NCBI RefSeq assembly: GCF_018398315.1
Contig: NZ_JAHBRW010000001.1
Span: forward strand, 1,546,001 to 1,610,000
Direction of reading: 5' to 3'
Origin: Chelatococcus sp. YT9
GTDB lineage: Bacteria > Pseudomonadota > Alphaproteobacteria > Rhizobiales > Beijerinckiaceae
Length of the DNA: 64,000 bases
Position 1 is the first letter of the stretch, and each line of letters opens with the position of its first letter. Below are positions 26,390 through 35,505 of the stretch, piece after piece. Below the pieces are notes generated by a model. It had not been told where the DNA came from and ran no database searches. It worked only from the letters and a program-made list of their open reading frames with translations. The translations under genes were made by a program, and so were the position numbers.

Positions 26390-27322
26390 CTATGGCACCA
26401 GCCATGCCACCAGAAACGAGGTGGTGATCACGGAGCCGAGCGTGGTGAGCAGGATCGCGCGGGAGGTCACGCCCGCGTCCAGCCTGTAATATTTGGCGAG
26501 CATGAAGGGGCCGGTGCCGATGGGCAGCGCACTCAGCAGAAGGGCCGTGCTCGCCCAGATATGCGGCAGCCCGAAGACGCTGAAAGCCAGAAAGCCGGTG
26601 ATCGCTGGTTGAATGAACAGCTTGAGCAGGACGACGCTCCACACCCCTCCGTGAGGAACGGCCGTTTGTCTCTCCGCGAGAAAAAGGCCGATCGTGACGA
26701 GCGCGCAGGGGCTTGCCGAGGCACCGAGTAGTTCCAGGAAACGGTCGATCGCCACGGGCAAGCCTAATCCTGACGCGGAATAGGCAGCGCCCAGAACGGG
26801 CGAGAGCATCAACGGGTTCTTCAGGAGCCCCCATGCCACCTTGGCGAGGGTGTGGACGAGGTTTGGCGTCGCGGCGCGGTCCATCTCGATGAAGACGATC
26901 GCGATGCCGAAGATGATGCAGGTCGTCATCAGCATGGCCACAGCCGCCGCCGGAAGACTCGGCGCACCGAAAGCCATCAGGGCAAGCGGCAGACCCATAT
27001 AGCCGGTATTGGGGTAGGAAGCGGCTAGCGCGTTGACGGCGCGGTCAGCAAGGCTGGCGTGGGACCGCATCGAAAACAGCATCATCAGGCCGAAGGTGGC
27101 GATCATACCCCCGCCGAATGAAAGGATATACGGCCCGTTGCCGAGCATTGCCCAGTCGGTTTGCACCATCGCGCGGAATAGCATGGCGGGCAGCGCGAGA
27201 TAGATGACGTAGCGGTTGAGCACGTCGGTTGATTGTGGCGCCAGAACATTGAGCCGGGCCGCACCGAAACCGAGGGCGATCAACGCGAACACCGGAAAGA
27301 CCGTGGCGAGAACCGTCTGCAA
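26390..27322 (-). CDS. AEC-family transporter
   Basis: A 310-residue inner-membrane transporter with about ten hydrophobic segments in the two-half arrangement of the auxin efflux carrier family. Features include ALGFGAARLNVLAPQSTDVLNRYVIYLALPA (first half), YPNTGYMGLPLALMAFG and ALLLSALPIGTGPFMLAKYY (second half). Members export or import organic anions such as malonate; the substrate here is unknown. No neighbour gives a hint. Confidence 0.85.
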   Translation of the reverse strand: MQTVLATVFPVFALIALGFGAARLNVLAPQSTDVLNRYVIYLALPAMLFRAMVQTDWAMLGNGPYILSFGGGMIATFGLMMLFSMRSHASLADRAVNALAASYPNTGYMGLPLALMAFGAPSLPAAAVAMLMTTCIIFGIAIVFIEMDRAATPNLVHTLAKVAWGLLKNPLMLSPVLGAAYSASGLGLPVAIDRFLELLGASASPCALVTIGLFLAERQTAVPHGGVWSVVLLKLFIQPAITGFLAFSVFGLPHIWASTALLLSALPIGTGPFMLAKYYRLDAGVTSRAILLTTLGSVITTSFLVAWLVP

Positions 27323-27738
27323 ACGTGGGGCTCCACAACGAACGCAGCGGAGCAGCTCTCCGGCAGCAGCCCTTTCGGAGCCACCGCGCGTGATATCGGA
27401 GGAGCATCGTCTTGAACAAACCCCGGCCGCGAGGGCAACGCAACGTCTCTACGCGATCGCGCGGAAACCGGCCAGTGCAGCGTGCGCAAGGCGGTCGCGA
27501 CATCCGCTCATGCGAGCCCATGCGATACGATCAAGTCGTCGAGCCTGTCGCCGCGGACGGGCCTGTCCCCGCCCGGCCCATCCCACTCCATGATGGCCAA
27601 TGCTTGAACCGTCGGCATCCCGGCACAAGTCAAGATGAATACCGGGATATAGGGTTGAGATCAGCCCCGAACGTATAAGAGCTATCTCCGGCTAACCTTG
27701 CGAGGAATCGCGTCGCAGCGTCCTAATCCGCCATTGAT
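27323..27738. other. Intergenic region without recognised gene
   Basis: A 416-bp GC-rich gap between the AEC gene and the end of the glycan operon. Short open frames on both strands lack ribosome sites and family features. It should hold the AEC promoter. Nothing else seen. Confidence 0.45.
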
Positions 27739-29994
27739 TCAGGTCCGCAGACAGGCAAAGGGCCGGTCGAAGGACCGCAGGGTCTGAATCCATTGCGCGA
27801 AAGCGGCCTCAACGCCACTGACCATGGCGGCGACACTGAAATGATCCTCGTAGCGCTTGCGGCCAGCACGCCCCATGCGCTCGCGCTCATGCGGCGACAA
27901 TGCGAGCTGGACCACCGCGTCGATGAAATCCTCCATATCGTCGGGATTAACGAGAAGGCCTGTCTCGCCGGGCAGCACGATATCCGCACCGCCCCCGCGC
28001 GCTCCGGCGATGACCGCTTTCCCGTGCATCATCGCCTCGACATAGACGAGCCCGAAGGACTCGTAGCGCGACGGCGCCAGAATGAAGTCCGCGCGTTCGT
28101 ACCAGGCGCGCAGTTCGTCCGCTGGCACGTTTCCGCAGAAGGTGATGCGCGCCTGTGTTTCGGGATCCGCTTTTGCGAGAAAGCGCTGCCGCAGGGTGGC
28201 GCCGGTCTGGTCAATGGGCACGTCCTCTCCCACGAAGACGAGATCGAGGTTGGGGGCGGCATCCAGCAGATGCGGTGCCGCCGCCAATAGCGCGTCAACA
28301 CCCTTGCGAGGTTCCAGCCGGCCTATGAAGACCGCCGTGACGCGGCCGTTGTCGTTCGACGGCAGCGGAGATTGGCGGCGGCGGTCGGGCACGCCGTGCG
28401 GCACGATGGTCGCCCGTTGCCCGAGCAGACCGGGGAGCTTGTACACACGCTCCAGGTCGCGAATGATCGGACCTGAATTGGACAGAAGGAACGGAGCGTT
28501 GGCGAGGATCCAGCGCTCGGCCGCGACCACCTCATCGAGCATCGTCTGCTGGATGACGTCGCCACCCTGCCAGTCAGGCTTGTGAGGCCTTGCCAGGCCG
28601 TAGGTCGTGTGGAGCGATACGGCGGTCGGCAGAAGGCCGCTCGTCAGACAGGCGAAGGGTTCGAGATCCCAGATCGGTCCGGAGACAAGATCGAGCCCGC
28701 GCAGGGAGTGGATGCGCATGGCCTCGTCGAAGCAGCGGACCGACCGTGCCTCGAGATGTCGCACCGCCGATGGCAATTTCAGCCGCGACGGAGTGATGGT
28801 GCGGCGGTGGGTCAGCCGATGCACGAAAACACCACGCTCGAAGTCCACGCTTTCACTGTGGCCCGGCGCGGCATCGGCGATCACCGAGATCTCATGCCCC
28901 TCGGCGGCGAGGCCTTCGGCGAGCGTTTGGGTCCAATTGCCGATCCCGCCCATGGGCCCAGACGTATATTGCTGCGAAAGCAGGCAAATTTTGAGCCTGT
29001 CGCCGTTGAAGCGGAGGCGGCTCGGTCTGAACACCATGGGAGCGGTCGCGGGGGGTGTCAGGGGGGTGAGCGGTGGTCGTGTCGCTGCGGCCCGGCCATC
29101 GGCCTCGCCCTGCGTGAGATCCGTGATGAGCGAAGCCTTGCGGGCGAGATCGATATGCCCCTCGCGGGCGAGCAGCGCGATGTCCCGGTTGCGGTCCCGC
29201 CGAAAGCGGAGGAGCCGCTTTTCGACCGTCGCGGCGTCGACATGATCCCGGCCGTGGCGCAGGGCGAAGTAATGGGTGCTGCGCGAAATGGCATAGAGGG
29301 ACTGGGGTATGCGCGCGGCGTTGCGAATGTGGCTTGGTGCATATTTGTGATGCACCTCCGCCTGGGGAACCGCCACGTTGCGATAACCCGCATCCATGAT
29401 GCGGAAGTTGAGATCGGTCTCCTCCAGGAGATAGCGATAATTCTCATCGAATCCGCCGAGTTCCACGACGAGGTCGCGCCTGAACGCGACGTTGGCGCCC
29501 GTTGCCGACAGCACCCGGTCCGCGCCCGGGCGCTGATCGAGATTGGCCGACTGCTCACTCATGAAGGTCTCAAGCCGACCCGTCCGGTCGCAGGTTACGA
29601 CGCGCACCTGGAATCCGACGCCTGTGTGGTCGCGAATGAAGCCGCCGGCTGCCCCGACCTGAGGGTCCTCGAACGGCCGCACAAGCGCCTCAAGCCAAGT
29701 GGGCTCAGGAATAGCGTCGTCGTCGAGGAAAGCAACGATCTCGCCGCAGGAGAGGCTGACACCGATATTGCGGGACGCCGATAGGTTGGCTGTGTCGCAG
29801 CGGGCGACCCGGATGCTGTCACCATAGGCCGCGAGGATCGCGTCCGTGCCGTCTTCGGAGGGGCCGTTGACGACGATGACCTCGAAATTCGCATAACGCT
29901 GCAATTTGAGCGCGGCCAGGGTATTGGCCAGATAGGAGGCGCGATTCAAGGTGTTGATGATCACGCTGACGGTGGGAAGCTCATGCCTTTGCAT
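27739..29994 (-). CDS. GT2-GT4 fusion glycosyltransferase
   Basis: A 751-residue two-domain glycosyltransferase. Residues ~5-230 form a GT2 (GT-A) domain with VIINTLNRASYLANTL, the AFLDDDAIPEPTW metal site and LSATGANVAFRRDL plus EETDLNFRI. Residues ~325-735 form a GT4 (GT-B) domain with SGPMGGIGNWTQTLA, VFIGRLEPRKG and an intact EX7E motif in ESFGLVYVEAM. Two different sugar transfers by one chain suggest assembly of a repeat unit. The ATG at 29994 overlaps the upstream stop (TGATG). It is the last gene of a four-gene unit. Confidence 0.9.
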   Translation of the reverse strand: MQRHELPTVSVIINTLNRASYLANTLAALKLQRYANFEVIVVNGPSEDGTDAILAAYGDSIRVARCDTANLSASRNIGVSLSCGEIVAFLDDDAIPEPTWLEALVRPFEDPQVGAAGGFIRDHTGVGFQVRVVTCDRTGRLETFMSEQSANLDQRPGADRVLSATGANVAFRRDLVVELGGFDENYRYLLEETDLNFRIMDAGYRNVAVPQAEVHHKYAPSHIRNAARIPQSLYAISRSTHYFALRHGRDHVDAATVEKRLLRFRRDRNRDIALLAREGHIDLARKASLITDLTQGEADGRAAATRPPLTPLTPPATAPMVFRPSRLRFNGDRLKICLLSQQYTSGPMGGIGNWTQTLAEGLAAEGHEISVIADAAPGHSESVDFERGVFVHRLTHRRTITPSRLKLPSAVRHLEARSVRCFDEAMRIHSLRGLDLVSGPIWDLEPFACLTSGLLPTAVSLHTTYGLARPHKPDWQGGDVIQQTMLDEVVAAERWILANAPFLLSNSGPIIRDLERVYKLPGLLGQRATIVPHGVPDRRRQSPLPSNDNGRVTAVFIGRLEPRKGVDALLAAAPHLLDAAPNLDLVFVGEDVPIDQTGATLRQRFLAKADPETQARITFCGNVPADELRAWYERADFILAPSRYESFGLVYVEAMMHGKAVIAGARGGGADIVLPGETGLLVNPDDMEDFIDAVVQLALSPHERERMGRAGRKRYEDHFSVAAMVSGVEAAFAQWIQTLRSFDRPFACLRT

Positions 29995-30707
29995 CACGAC
30001 TCTCGCATTTCAATGATGAGGTCGACGGTCGGCCAGGTGCCGGCTGTGCCGCGCCGCAGTCCAATAAGCCGGCAGCCCTGCTGCTCGAAGATCTCCAGCA
30101 CCAGCTGGGGTGACAGCTGCCTTGCCTCGCTTCGCGTCGCCGTCTCCCGGGGGGCGGCAAGGAAGAGCGACAGGCGATCGAGAAGCCGCAGGCACAGCAC
30201 AGCCCGATCGCGCATGGCGTTGCCGAGTGCTTGAGCAAGCGCGCGCACGGCTTCCGGGGTCTCGGTCCCTGACAGCGGGATGGTCGCGGCTGCCAGCGCT
30301 GCTGGCGCGCAGGCGGTGATCTGGGCCAACAGTGTGGAGCGATCCGTTGTGTTTAGATCGAGCGCGATCTGTTGGGGCGCGCTTGTCTCATCCAGCGCAA
30401 GAATGGCAGCCACGGGCGTTGCTGAGGCCTCGACCGGCCCTGCTTCCCGCACCAGGCGCGGCACGTCGTCCAGCTGCGCTGCTTTGACACCGGCGACTAT
30501 GAGCGCGAGCTGATCGAGATCGGCGCGAAGCGCCTGTACGGACGCGCCCACGACATGCAGCTCATCGGCCAGTCCGTCGAAGCTGCGCGGCGCGGGCAGA
30601 AATATCGCCTTGCCGAGCCTGACGATCCCCGTGACGACAAGGCCAGCAAAGGGAATGCGGCGAAGAAGGCGGTAAAGCCTCTTCATGGTGTCGATGGCGG
30701 CACTCAT
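29994..30707 (-). CDS. Hypothetical protein of glycan operon (237 aa)
   Basis: No family recognised. The N-terminus is basic and hydrophobic (LYRLLRRIPFAGLVVTGIVRLGKAIF), suggesting a membrane-associated helix. A region likely to form a coiled coil follows (about residues 45-75), then an Ala-rich middle and a C-terminal alpha/beta part ending LVLEIFEQQGCRLIGL. Its ATG overlaps the preceding stop by ATGA and its TGA overlaps the next start, so it is tightly co-translated between two glycosyltransferase-type genes. It might anchor or organise them; this is inference. Confidence 0.65.
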   Translation of the reverse strand: MSAAIDTMKRLYRLLRRIPFAGLVVTGIVRLGKAIFLPAPRSFDGLADELHVVGASVQALRADLDQLALIVAGVKAAQLDDVPRLVREAGPVEASATPVAAILALDETSAPQQIALDLNTTDRSTLLAQITACAPAALAAATIPLSGTETPEAVRALAQALGNAMRDRAVLCLRLLDRLSLFLAAPRETATRSEARQLSPQLVLEIFEQQGCRLIGLRRGTAGTWPTVDLIIEMRES

Positions 30708-32305
30708 GCGGGTAATACCCTGCTTGTCGCGCGGCGCGGCTCATCCCCGCACAGCAGGGCATCGACACTGGCGACCGAGGCCTCGTTCCAGGCGCTCATA
30801 TAGGCGGTGAGCTTCGGGAAGAGTTCGTTTGTTGCCGCAAGGGCGTCCCGAATCTTGCCCGCCAGATGATGCGGCTGACCCGGCCGCTCGGCCACGTAGA
30901 CGGCGCGCAAGTCCGGGTGGTCACGAAACAGGTGACAGGAAGGGCCGATCAGGCAGGGTACGCCCTCGGCTAAACTCTCGAGAGGTAACATGGGCAGGCA
31001 TTCCGAGGTCGTGATGGAGAGGGTGATCGCCGTCTTACGAAGGGCCGCCTTGAGATCCTGTGGCGCCAACGGGTCGGGAGATATCTCGCCCGTGCTGAGA
31101 CCAATCTCCTCGATCAGGGCCAGGGCACGGTTGTCGAAACCGGCACCGCTGACAGTCACGTGGCGGAGTTCGGAAAGTGCCAGCAGCGTGGCATAAGGGA
31201 GCTTCCGGTATTCCGACGATCCGGACAGCCAGATGCCGGCAGAGTCCCGTGCGCTGGTCGGACGGACGGTGGCTGGGTCGACGGCGATGCGGTTCTGCAC
31301 GAAGGTTGCATTGAACCCGAGCGAGCGCAGAAAACCGTCGAGGCCTCGCTTCACGACCCCGATGCGGCGGATATGGCCCGCTTGGGCCGCGTCGAGCCAC
31401 ATTTGAAGCAGACCCCAATCCGCGGCCTCGCCCATTTGCAGAAAACTCGAATGCCACAGCAGATCGGTCTCGATAGGCCGCCGACGGCGAATGGCCTCGA
31501 CCAGCTTGCGCATGGAGGGATCGCAACCTGACATCACAAGCTTATCGATAGGAAGATAGGCGATCCGCGCGGCGCAGGTCTCAATCTCAGCCGTCGAGAG
31601 ATCTTCCGGATGGCTGTCGTCGACCGGAATTGGAAGTGAACGGTCAAACAGATTGACCGTCGAGGCTGCTGGTCCGCGCCACCGCGGCGTGTAGAGAGCG
31701 AGCGTGACGGCCTGGGCATCGGACTGAGCCGGTGCGGCCATCGCCGTCGCGATGTGGCGATCGAGGGCACTTTCCAATGCCCTTATGCGGAGATGACGCG
31801 CGCTTGTGCGGCGCTGGCTTGTCCGAGCCGTAGGCCGTGCCGCGCCTATGCTCACGGGGCGGGCTGTCGCGTCATCGAGCGTAGCGGTCAACGGCGGAGC
31901 ATCGGCTGGCTCGATGCGGACAAGCCCCGCGTGAGGGTGGCTCAGCAGCTCGACCTCGCCGCCGGTGAAGGGCAGATGCAGCACATCGCCGGCCGCGAGG
32001 CGGATGGCGAGCGGCAGGCGAACACCATGGCCGACGCGCAGATTGCGGATGCGCTCGCCGCCGGTCGGCAGTGCCAGGGTGGCGAGATCGACAGGCCTGC
32101 CCAGGGCTGTGGTGGCCCCGGTGACGATGACGGGTTCGTCCGGCAGCCAGCGTGCCAGAAGTGAGGGCACCGGCATGACTAGGGTCTCGCCTCGCGCCGG
32201 GCGCATCGCGCGCGCCACCTTGAGGCTGGCCAGCGAAGCTGGATGCACTGCGCGTCCGGGGACACGCCGGATGAAGCGGCGGAGGAGGGAAAACTGTCCG
32301 ATCAT
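30704..32305 (-). CDS. Protein with C-terminal GT4-like domain (533 aa)
   Basis: The C-terminal ~250 residues look like the donor-binding half of a GT-B enzyme. They have RIGVVKRGLDGFLRSLGF, IWLSGSSEYRKLPYATLLALS, and TSECLPMLPLESLAEGVPCLIG, which keeps the EX7E spacing. The N-terminal ~200 residues are Ala/Arg-rich with beta-like segments and match nothing I know. It probably acts on the same glycan as its neighbours. Start ATG at 32305, two bases after the preceding stop. Confidence 0.7.
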   Translation of the reverse strand: MIGQFSLLRRFIRRVPGRAVHPASLASLKVARAMRPARGETLVMPVPSLLARWLPDEPVIVTGATTALGRPVDLATLALPTGGERIRNLRVGHGVRLPLAIRLAAGDVLHLPFTGGEVELLSHPHAGLVRIEPADAPPLTATLDDATARPVSIGAARPTARTSQRRTSARHLRIRALESALDRHIATAMAAPAQSDAQAVTLALYTPRWRGPAASTVNLFDRSLPIPVDDSHPEDLSTAEIETCAARIAYLPIDKLVMSGCDPSMRKLVEAIRRRRPIETDLLWHSSFLQMGEAADWGLLQMWLDAAQAGHIRRIGVVKRGLDGFLRSLGFNATFVQNRIAVDPATVRPTSARDSAGIWLSGSSEYRKLPYATLLALSELRHVTVSGAGFDNRALALIEEIGLSTGEISPDPLAPQDLKAALRKTAITLSITTSECLPMLPLESLAEGVPCLIGPSCHLFRDHPDLRAVYVAERPGQPHHLAGKIRDALAATNELFPKLTAYMSAWNEASVASVDALLCGDEPRRATSRVLPA

Positions 32306-32307
32306 CG

Positions 32308-33477
32308 TCAGGCCGCCGGTGATATCAGGAGCTGGGAAATCGCTTCCGTCCGGGCCGGGTTCGCGTGCGGGGTCTGTACGATGCTGTCATGCAGCATTGC
32401 CCATTGCGCATGGTAGTTGCGCGCGAGCATACAAAGCATCGCACCGAGCTCGTCGGACTGTTCCCAATACGGTGACGACATGGTAGCGGCGACCGTTTCG
32501 GGCAGCGGGACGGCACCTGGCCCAACAAGGACGAGCCCGCCTTGATCCAGGACGACGAGCGCTTCCAGATCAATGGCGCCATCTGGGAAGGGGGCCACAT
32601 AAACGACCGGCGTCCCGGCGAGCCGCGCGAGCGCGTCCTCGATCGCGAAATAGGGGAGAAGCCTTTTTCCAAGCCCGAAGGTTCTCAGCAGGGTCGCGAG
32701 ATGGCTGAGTTCCTCGGGCACGAGAATGGCCCCCACGCGGTCACCGATCTCTGCAACAGCAATGGCGACTGCTGCCGCGATGTGACCATGGGTGGGTGTC
32801 TCTCCCGAGCCGCGCCCGATTAAAAGAGCGACGCGCCCCATGCGCGGCCGCCGGCGTGCCGGAGCCGGCGTGAGCCGGCACGGGATGGCCGAGCCGCCAA
32901 GCGCCGTGATGGTTCCCGTCAACGCTTCGTCGATGGCGAGGAGTTTGAAGCGGTCGCCGGCTTGACGCTGGCAGCCGACGAGATCGCGCAGAGCGTTCCA
33001 GTCGCCGGACCGCCAGCGGATCCCCGAACTGAGAACATAGAGGATATCGACGTGGGGGATGCGCCGGACCAGGATACCCGCGACCGCCCGCGCCAGAGGG
33101 CCGTCCATCAGCACGGCGCTGGACAGCTCGGCGCTGCGCAGACAGGCTTCGACGAGCCGTGCGCTCTCGTCCCCATCGGTCAACGTGCTGAGGTCGAGAT
33201 GGATGCGTGCCGCCGGCACGGGAGGCGCCAGGTAGCGGCTCAGGGCGCGCCCACCAACACCTTCGACGATATGGCACGCAGAGCCGGCCCCTGCCGCCGT
33301 ATTGCTGCTCGTTGGCACGGTCGTGACGTCCGGGGCTTGCCCCATCGCGGCGCTGGCCTGATCAGCGGCAGCTTCGGCCACCGCCAGACGGCGCCGGCTT
33401 GAGCGCGGCACTTTTTCCGTTTTTGTAGCATGCAGCTCAGATTGAGGCGTGCACGCTGAAGGCTCGCGAGCATCCAC
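32308..33477 (-). CDS. Hypothetical protein of glycan operon (389 aa)
   Basis: First gene of the four-gene unit. After a low-complexity Ala/Ser-rich N-terminus (about 65 residues), the rest alternates hydrophobic strands and helices in a Rossmann-like way: ARIHLDLSTLT, HVDILYVLSSGIRWR, GRVALLIGRGSGETPTHGH, DRVGAILVPEELSH and TPVVYVAPFPDG. It could be a divergent GT-B protein, but no EX7E or other family motif is seen. The start is uncertain: GTG at 33477 lacks a ribosome site and ATG at 33345 is an alternative. Confidence 0.6.
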   Translation of the reverse strand: MDAREPSACTPQSELHATKTEKVPRSSRRRLAVAEAAADQASAAMGQAPDVTTVPTSSNTAAGAGSACHIVEGVGGRALSRYLAPPVPAARIHLDLSTLTDGDESARLVEACLRSAELSSAVLMDGPLARAVAGILVRRIPHVDILYVLSSGIRWRSGDWNALRDLVGCQRQAGDRFKLLAIDEALTGTITALGGSAIPCRLTPAPARRRPRMGRVALLIGRGSGETPTHGHIAAAVAIAVAEIGDRVGAILVPEELSHLATLLRTFGLGKRLLPYFAIEDALARLAGTPVVYVAPFPDGAIDLEALVVLDQGGLVLVGPGAVPLPETVAATMSSPYWEQSDELGAMLCMLARNYHAQWAMLHDSIVQTPHANPARTEAISQLLISPAA

Positions 33478-34042
33478 GGCGATCTCGTTATGGAAATGAA
33501 TAAAAAATGAATAAATAAGACAATGATATATGCAATCGAGGTTAATATATTGCTAATAATAATAAAAAAATCAATATAGTTCTTCATGTAATTTACGCAT
33601 ATTCTCGTAATTTACGTTATAATAAATAGTAATTTGATAGAGACTGTACATGTCGGATCTAAATTGATGTCGCGCGTCATAGATGCGAAACGCGAAAAGC
33701 CGTATATCGATGGTATTCTCTGATCTTAGGCGTTTTATGGAACCCTTGCGCGTGGTGGGGAATTGCGAAATGCGCAGGCTGGATAGCGTGTTGTGCTGGT
33801 CGCGCGGAGCGTATGGCGCCTTGCGAACATCGCACGGCTGGCTTATGTCGCGCGCTGGTGTCGCTGGCGCCGTCGACGTCGGGTGCGATCTGCCGTCGAA
33901 CGCATTCTTTGGCCGGGTGGAGAATCCTGGTGGAAAATGCCTGCGTTTCATGATGCCTTGCACGGGGGTTACGGCTTTTGCCCGGGATCCCGGCGTGGCC
34001 CACTTTGCGGGCCGGCACGGACGAGAAACTGAGGTTGTGAGA
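33478..34042. other. AT-rich divergent region between glycan operon and argH
   Basis: A 565-bp gap. The left part, about 33490-33680, is far richer in A and T than the rest of the window and holds palindromic repeats (separate entry). The right part, 33683-34042, stays open in the argH frame but has odd composition rich in Cys, Met and Arg, and no ribosome site. It is read here as leader DNA rather than an N-terminal extension. Confidence 0.6.
33587..33623. promoter_or_regulatory. Tandem operator-like palindromes and -10 box
   Basis: CGTAA-T-TTACG at 33606-33616 is a perfect 5-1-5 palindrome. A copy with one change, TGTAA-T-TTACG, is at 33587-33597, 19 bp away, about two helical turns. TATAAT follows at 33618-33623 on the plus strand. 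A weaker partial copy, GTAATTTGA, is at 33629. The layout suggests cooperative binding by a dimeric regulator over a promoter. Confidence 0.5.
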
Positions 34043-35482
34043 TTGACCCGCGAAACGAACGGACCGAGCGCAGATCAGCAGCCTGCGAATACGGATGGCT
34101 CAAGTGGTGGCAACGCCATGTGGGGCGGGCGATTTTCCACCACGCCAAGCGCGCTGATGGAGGCGATCAACGTCTCGATCGGCTTCGACAAGCGTCTGGC
34201 GGGTGAGGATATCACGGGCTCCCTTGCCCACAGTGATATGCTCGCCGCGACCGGCATCATCACCGAGGCGGATCGCGACGCGATCCATGCGGGTCTCGAG
34301 GCCGTCCGTGAGGAGATCACCGAGGGGCATTTCGCCTTTTCCACGGCGCTCGAAGACATTCATATGAATGTCGAGGCTCGCTTGCGCGAGATCGCCGGTC
34401 CAGCGGCCGGCCGGCTGCATACCGCGCGCAGCCGCAATGACCAGGTTGCCACCGACATCCGCCTGTTCGTGCGTGACGCCCATGACCGCGCCGACGCCGG
34501 CTTCACCGCGCTGATGCGTGCCCTTCTCATCCAGGCCGAGCAGCATGTGGCGACGGTGATGCCTGGCTTCACGCATCTTCAAAGCGCGCAACCCGTGACT
34601 TTCGGTCATCATCTCATGGCCTATGTCGAGATGATCGGGCGCGATCGCAGTCGCATGCGCGATTCCCGCAAGCGTCTCAACGAATGCCCGCTTGGCGCCG
34701 CGGCTCTTGCCGGCACGTCCTTTCCCATCGACAGGCATATGACGGCCAAGGCGCTCGGCTTTGATGGACCGACGCGTAATTCGCTCGATTCAGTGTCGGA
34801 CCGGGATTCGCTTCTGGAATACATGACGGTGGCCTCTATTGCGGCCGTCCACCTGTCGCGCCTCGCCGAGGAACTCGTGGTGTGGATGACGCCGCAGTTT
34901 GCCTTCGTGCGTCTTTCGGACCGCTGGACCACAGGCTCCAGCATCATGCCGCAGAAGAAGAACCCGGACGCGGCCGAGCTCGTGCGAGCAAAAACGGGAC
35001 GGATCTTCGGTGCGCTGATGGGCCTCCTGACTGTCATGAAAGGTTTGCCGCTCGCCTATTCCAAGGACATGCAGGAAGATAAGGAGCGTCTGTTCGACGC
35101 AGTCGATACACTCGAACTCGCGCTGGCCGCGACGGCTGGGATGATCGAGGATCTCACCGTCGATGAGGGCCGCATGGCAGCCGCTGCCGGCGCCGGTTTC
35201 TCCACCGCCACCGATCTCGCCGACTGGCTGGTGCGCGCTCTCGACATGCCCTTCCGCGACGCCCACCACGTCACAGGCCGGCTGGTCGCGGAGGCCGAAC
35301 GGCAGGGCGTTGATCTGGAAGATTTGCCTCTCGAGGCATTCACTTCGGTCGAGCCGCGCATCACCGCGGCGGTTTACGATGTGCTCGGCGTCGACAATTC
35401 GGTGAAATCGCGTACCAGTTTCGGCGGCACGGCACCTGCGCGTGTGGCGGAGCAGATCGCCTGGTGGAAGAGCAAAATCTGA
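34043..35482 (+). CDS. argH: Argininosuccinate lyase
   Basis: Splits argininosuccinate into arginine and fumarate, the last step of arginine synthesis. The fumarase/aspartase superfamily signature [12 protein letters not shown] is intact, with the N-terminal [24 protein letters not shown] and [12 protein letters not shown] also present. The start is uncertain: TTG at 34043 has GAGG 8 bases upstream and gives 479 residues; GTG at 34037 is possible; ATG at 34118 (MWGGRF) gives 454. The frame is open far upstream. The following flavoprotein gene starts 23 bp after the stop. Confidence 0.96.
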   Translation: MTRETNGPSADQQPANTDGSSGGNAMWGGRFSTTPSALMEAINVSIGFDKRLAGEDITGSLAHSDMLAATGIITEADRDAIHAGLEAVREEITEGHFAFSTALEDIHMNVEARLREIAGPAAGRLHTARSRNDQVATDIRLFVRDAHDRADAGFTALMRALLIQAEQHVATVMPGFTHLQSAQPVTFGHHLMAYVEMIGRDRSRMRDSRKRLNECPLGAAALAGTSFPIDRHMTAKALGFDGPTRNSLDSVSDRDSLLEYMTVASIAAVHLSRLAEELVVWMTPQFAFVRLSDRWTTGSSIMPQKKNPDAAELVRAKTGRIFGALMGLLTVMKGLPLAYSKDMQEDKERLFDAVDTLELALAATAGMIEDLTVDEGRMAAAAGAGFSTATDLADWLVRALDMPFRDAHHVTGRLVAEAERQGVDLEDLPLEAFTSVEPRITAAVYDVLGVDNSVKSRTSFGGTAPARVAEQIAWWKSKI

Positions 35483-35505
35483 GCAAGGCCCGAACCAGCC
35501 CCTCC

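Noticed and set aside
28582-29784. 400-codon open frame opposite the GT2-GT4 fusion gene
   Set aside because: The minus strand carries intact GT2 and GT4 motifs; the other frame is a GC-bias shadow.
33683-34042. N-terminal extension of ArgH
   Set aside because: The frame is open, but the extra ~120 residues are rich in Cys, Met and Arg, lack a ribosome site and are not part of the ArgH fold. A start at 34043 or 34118 is better.
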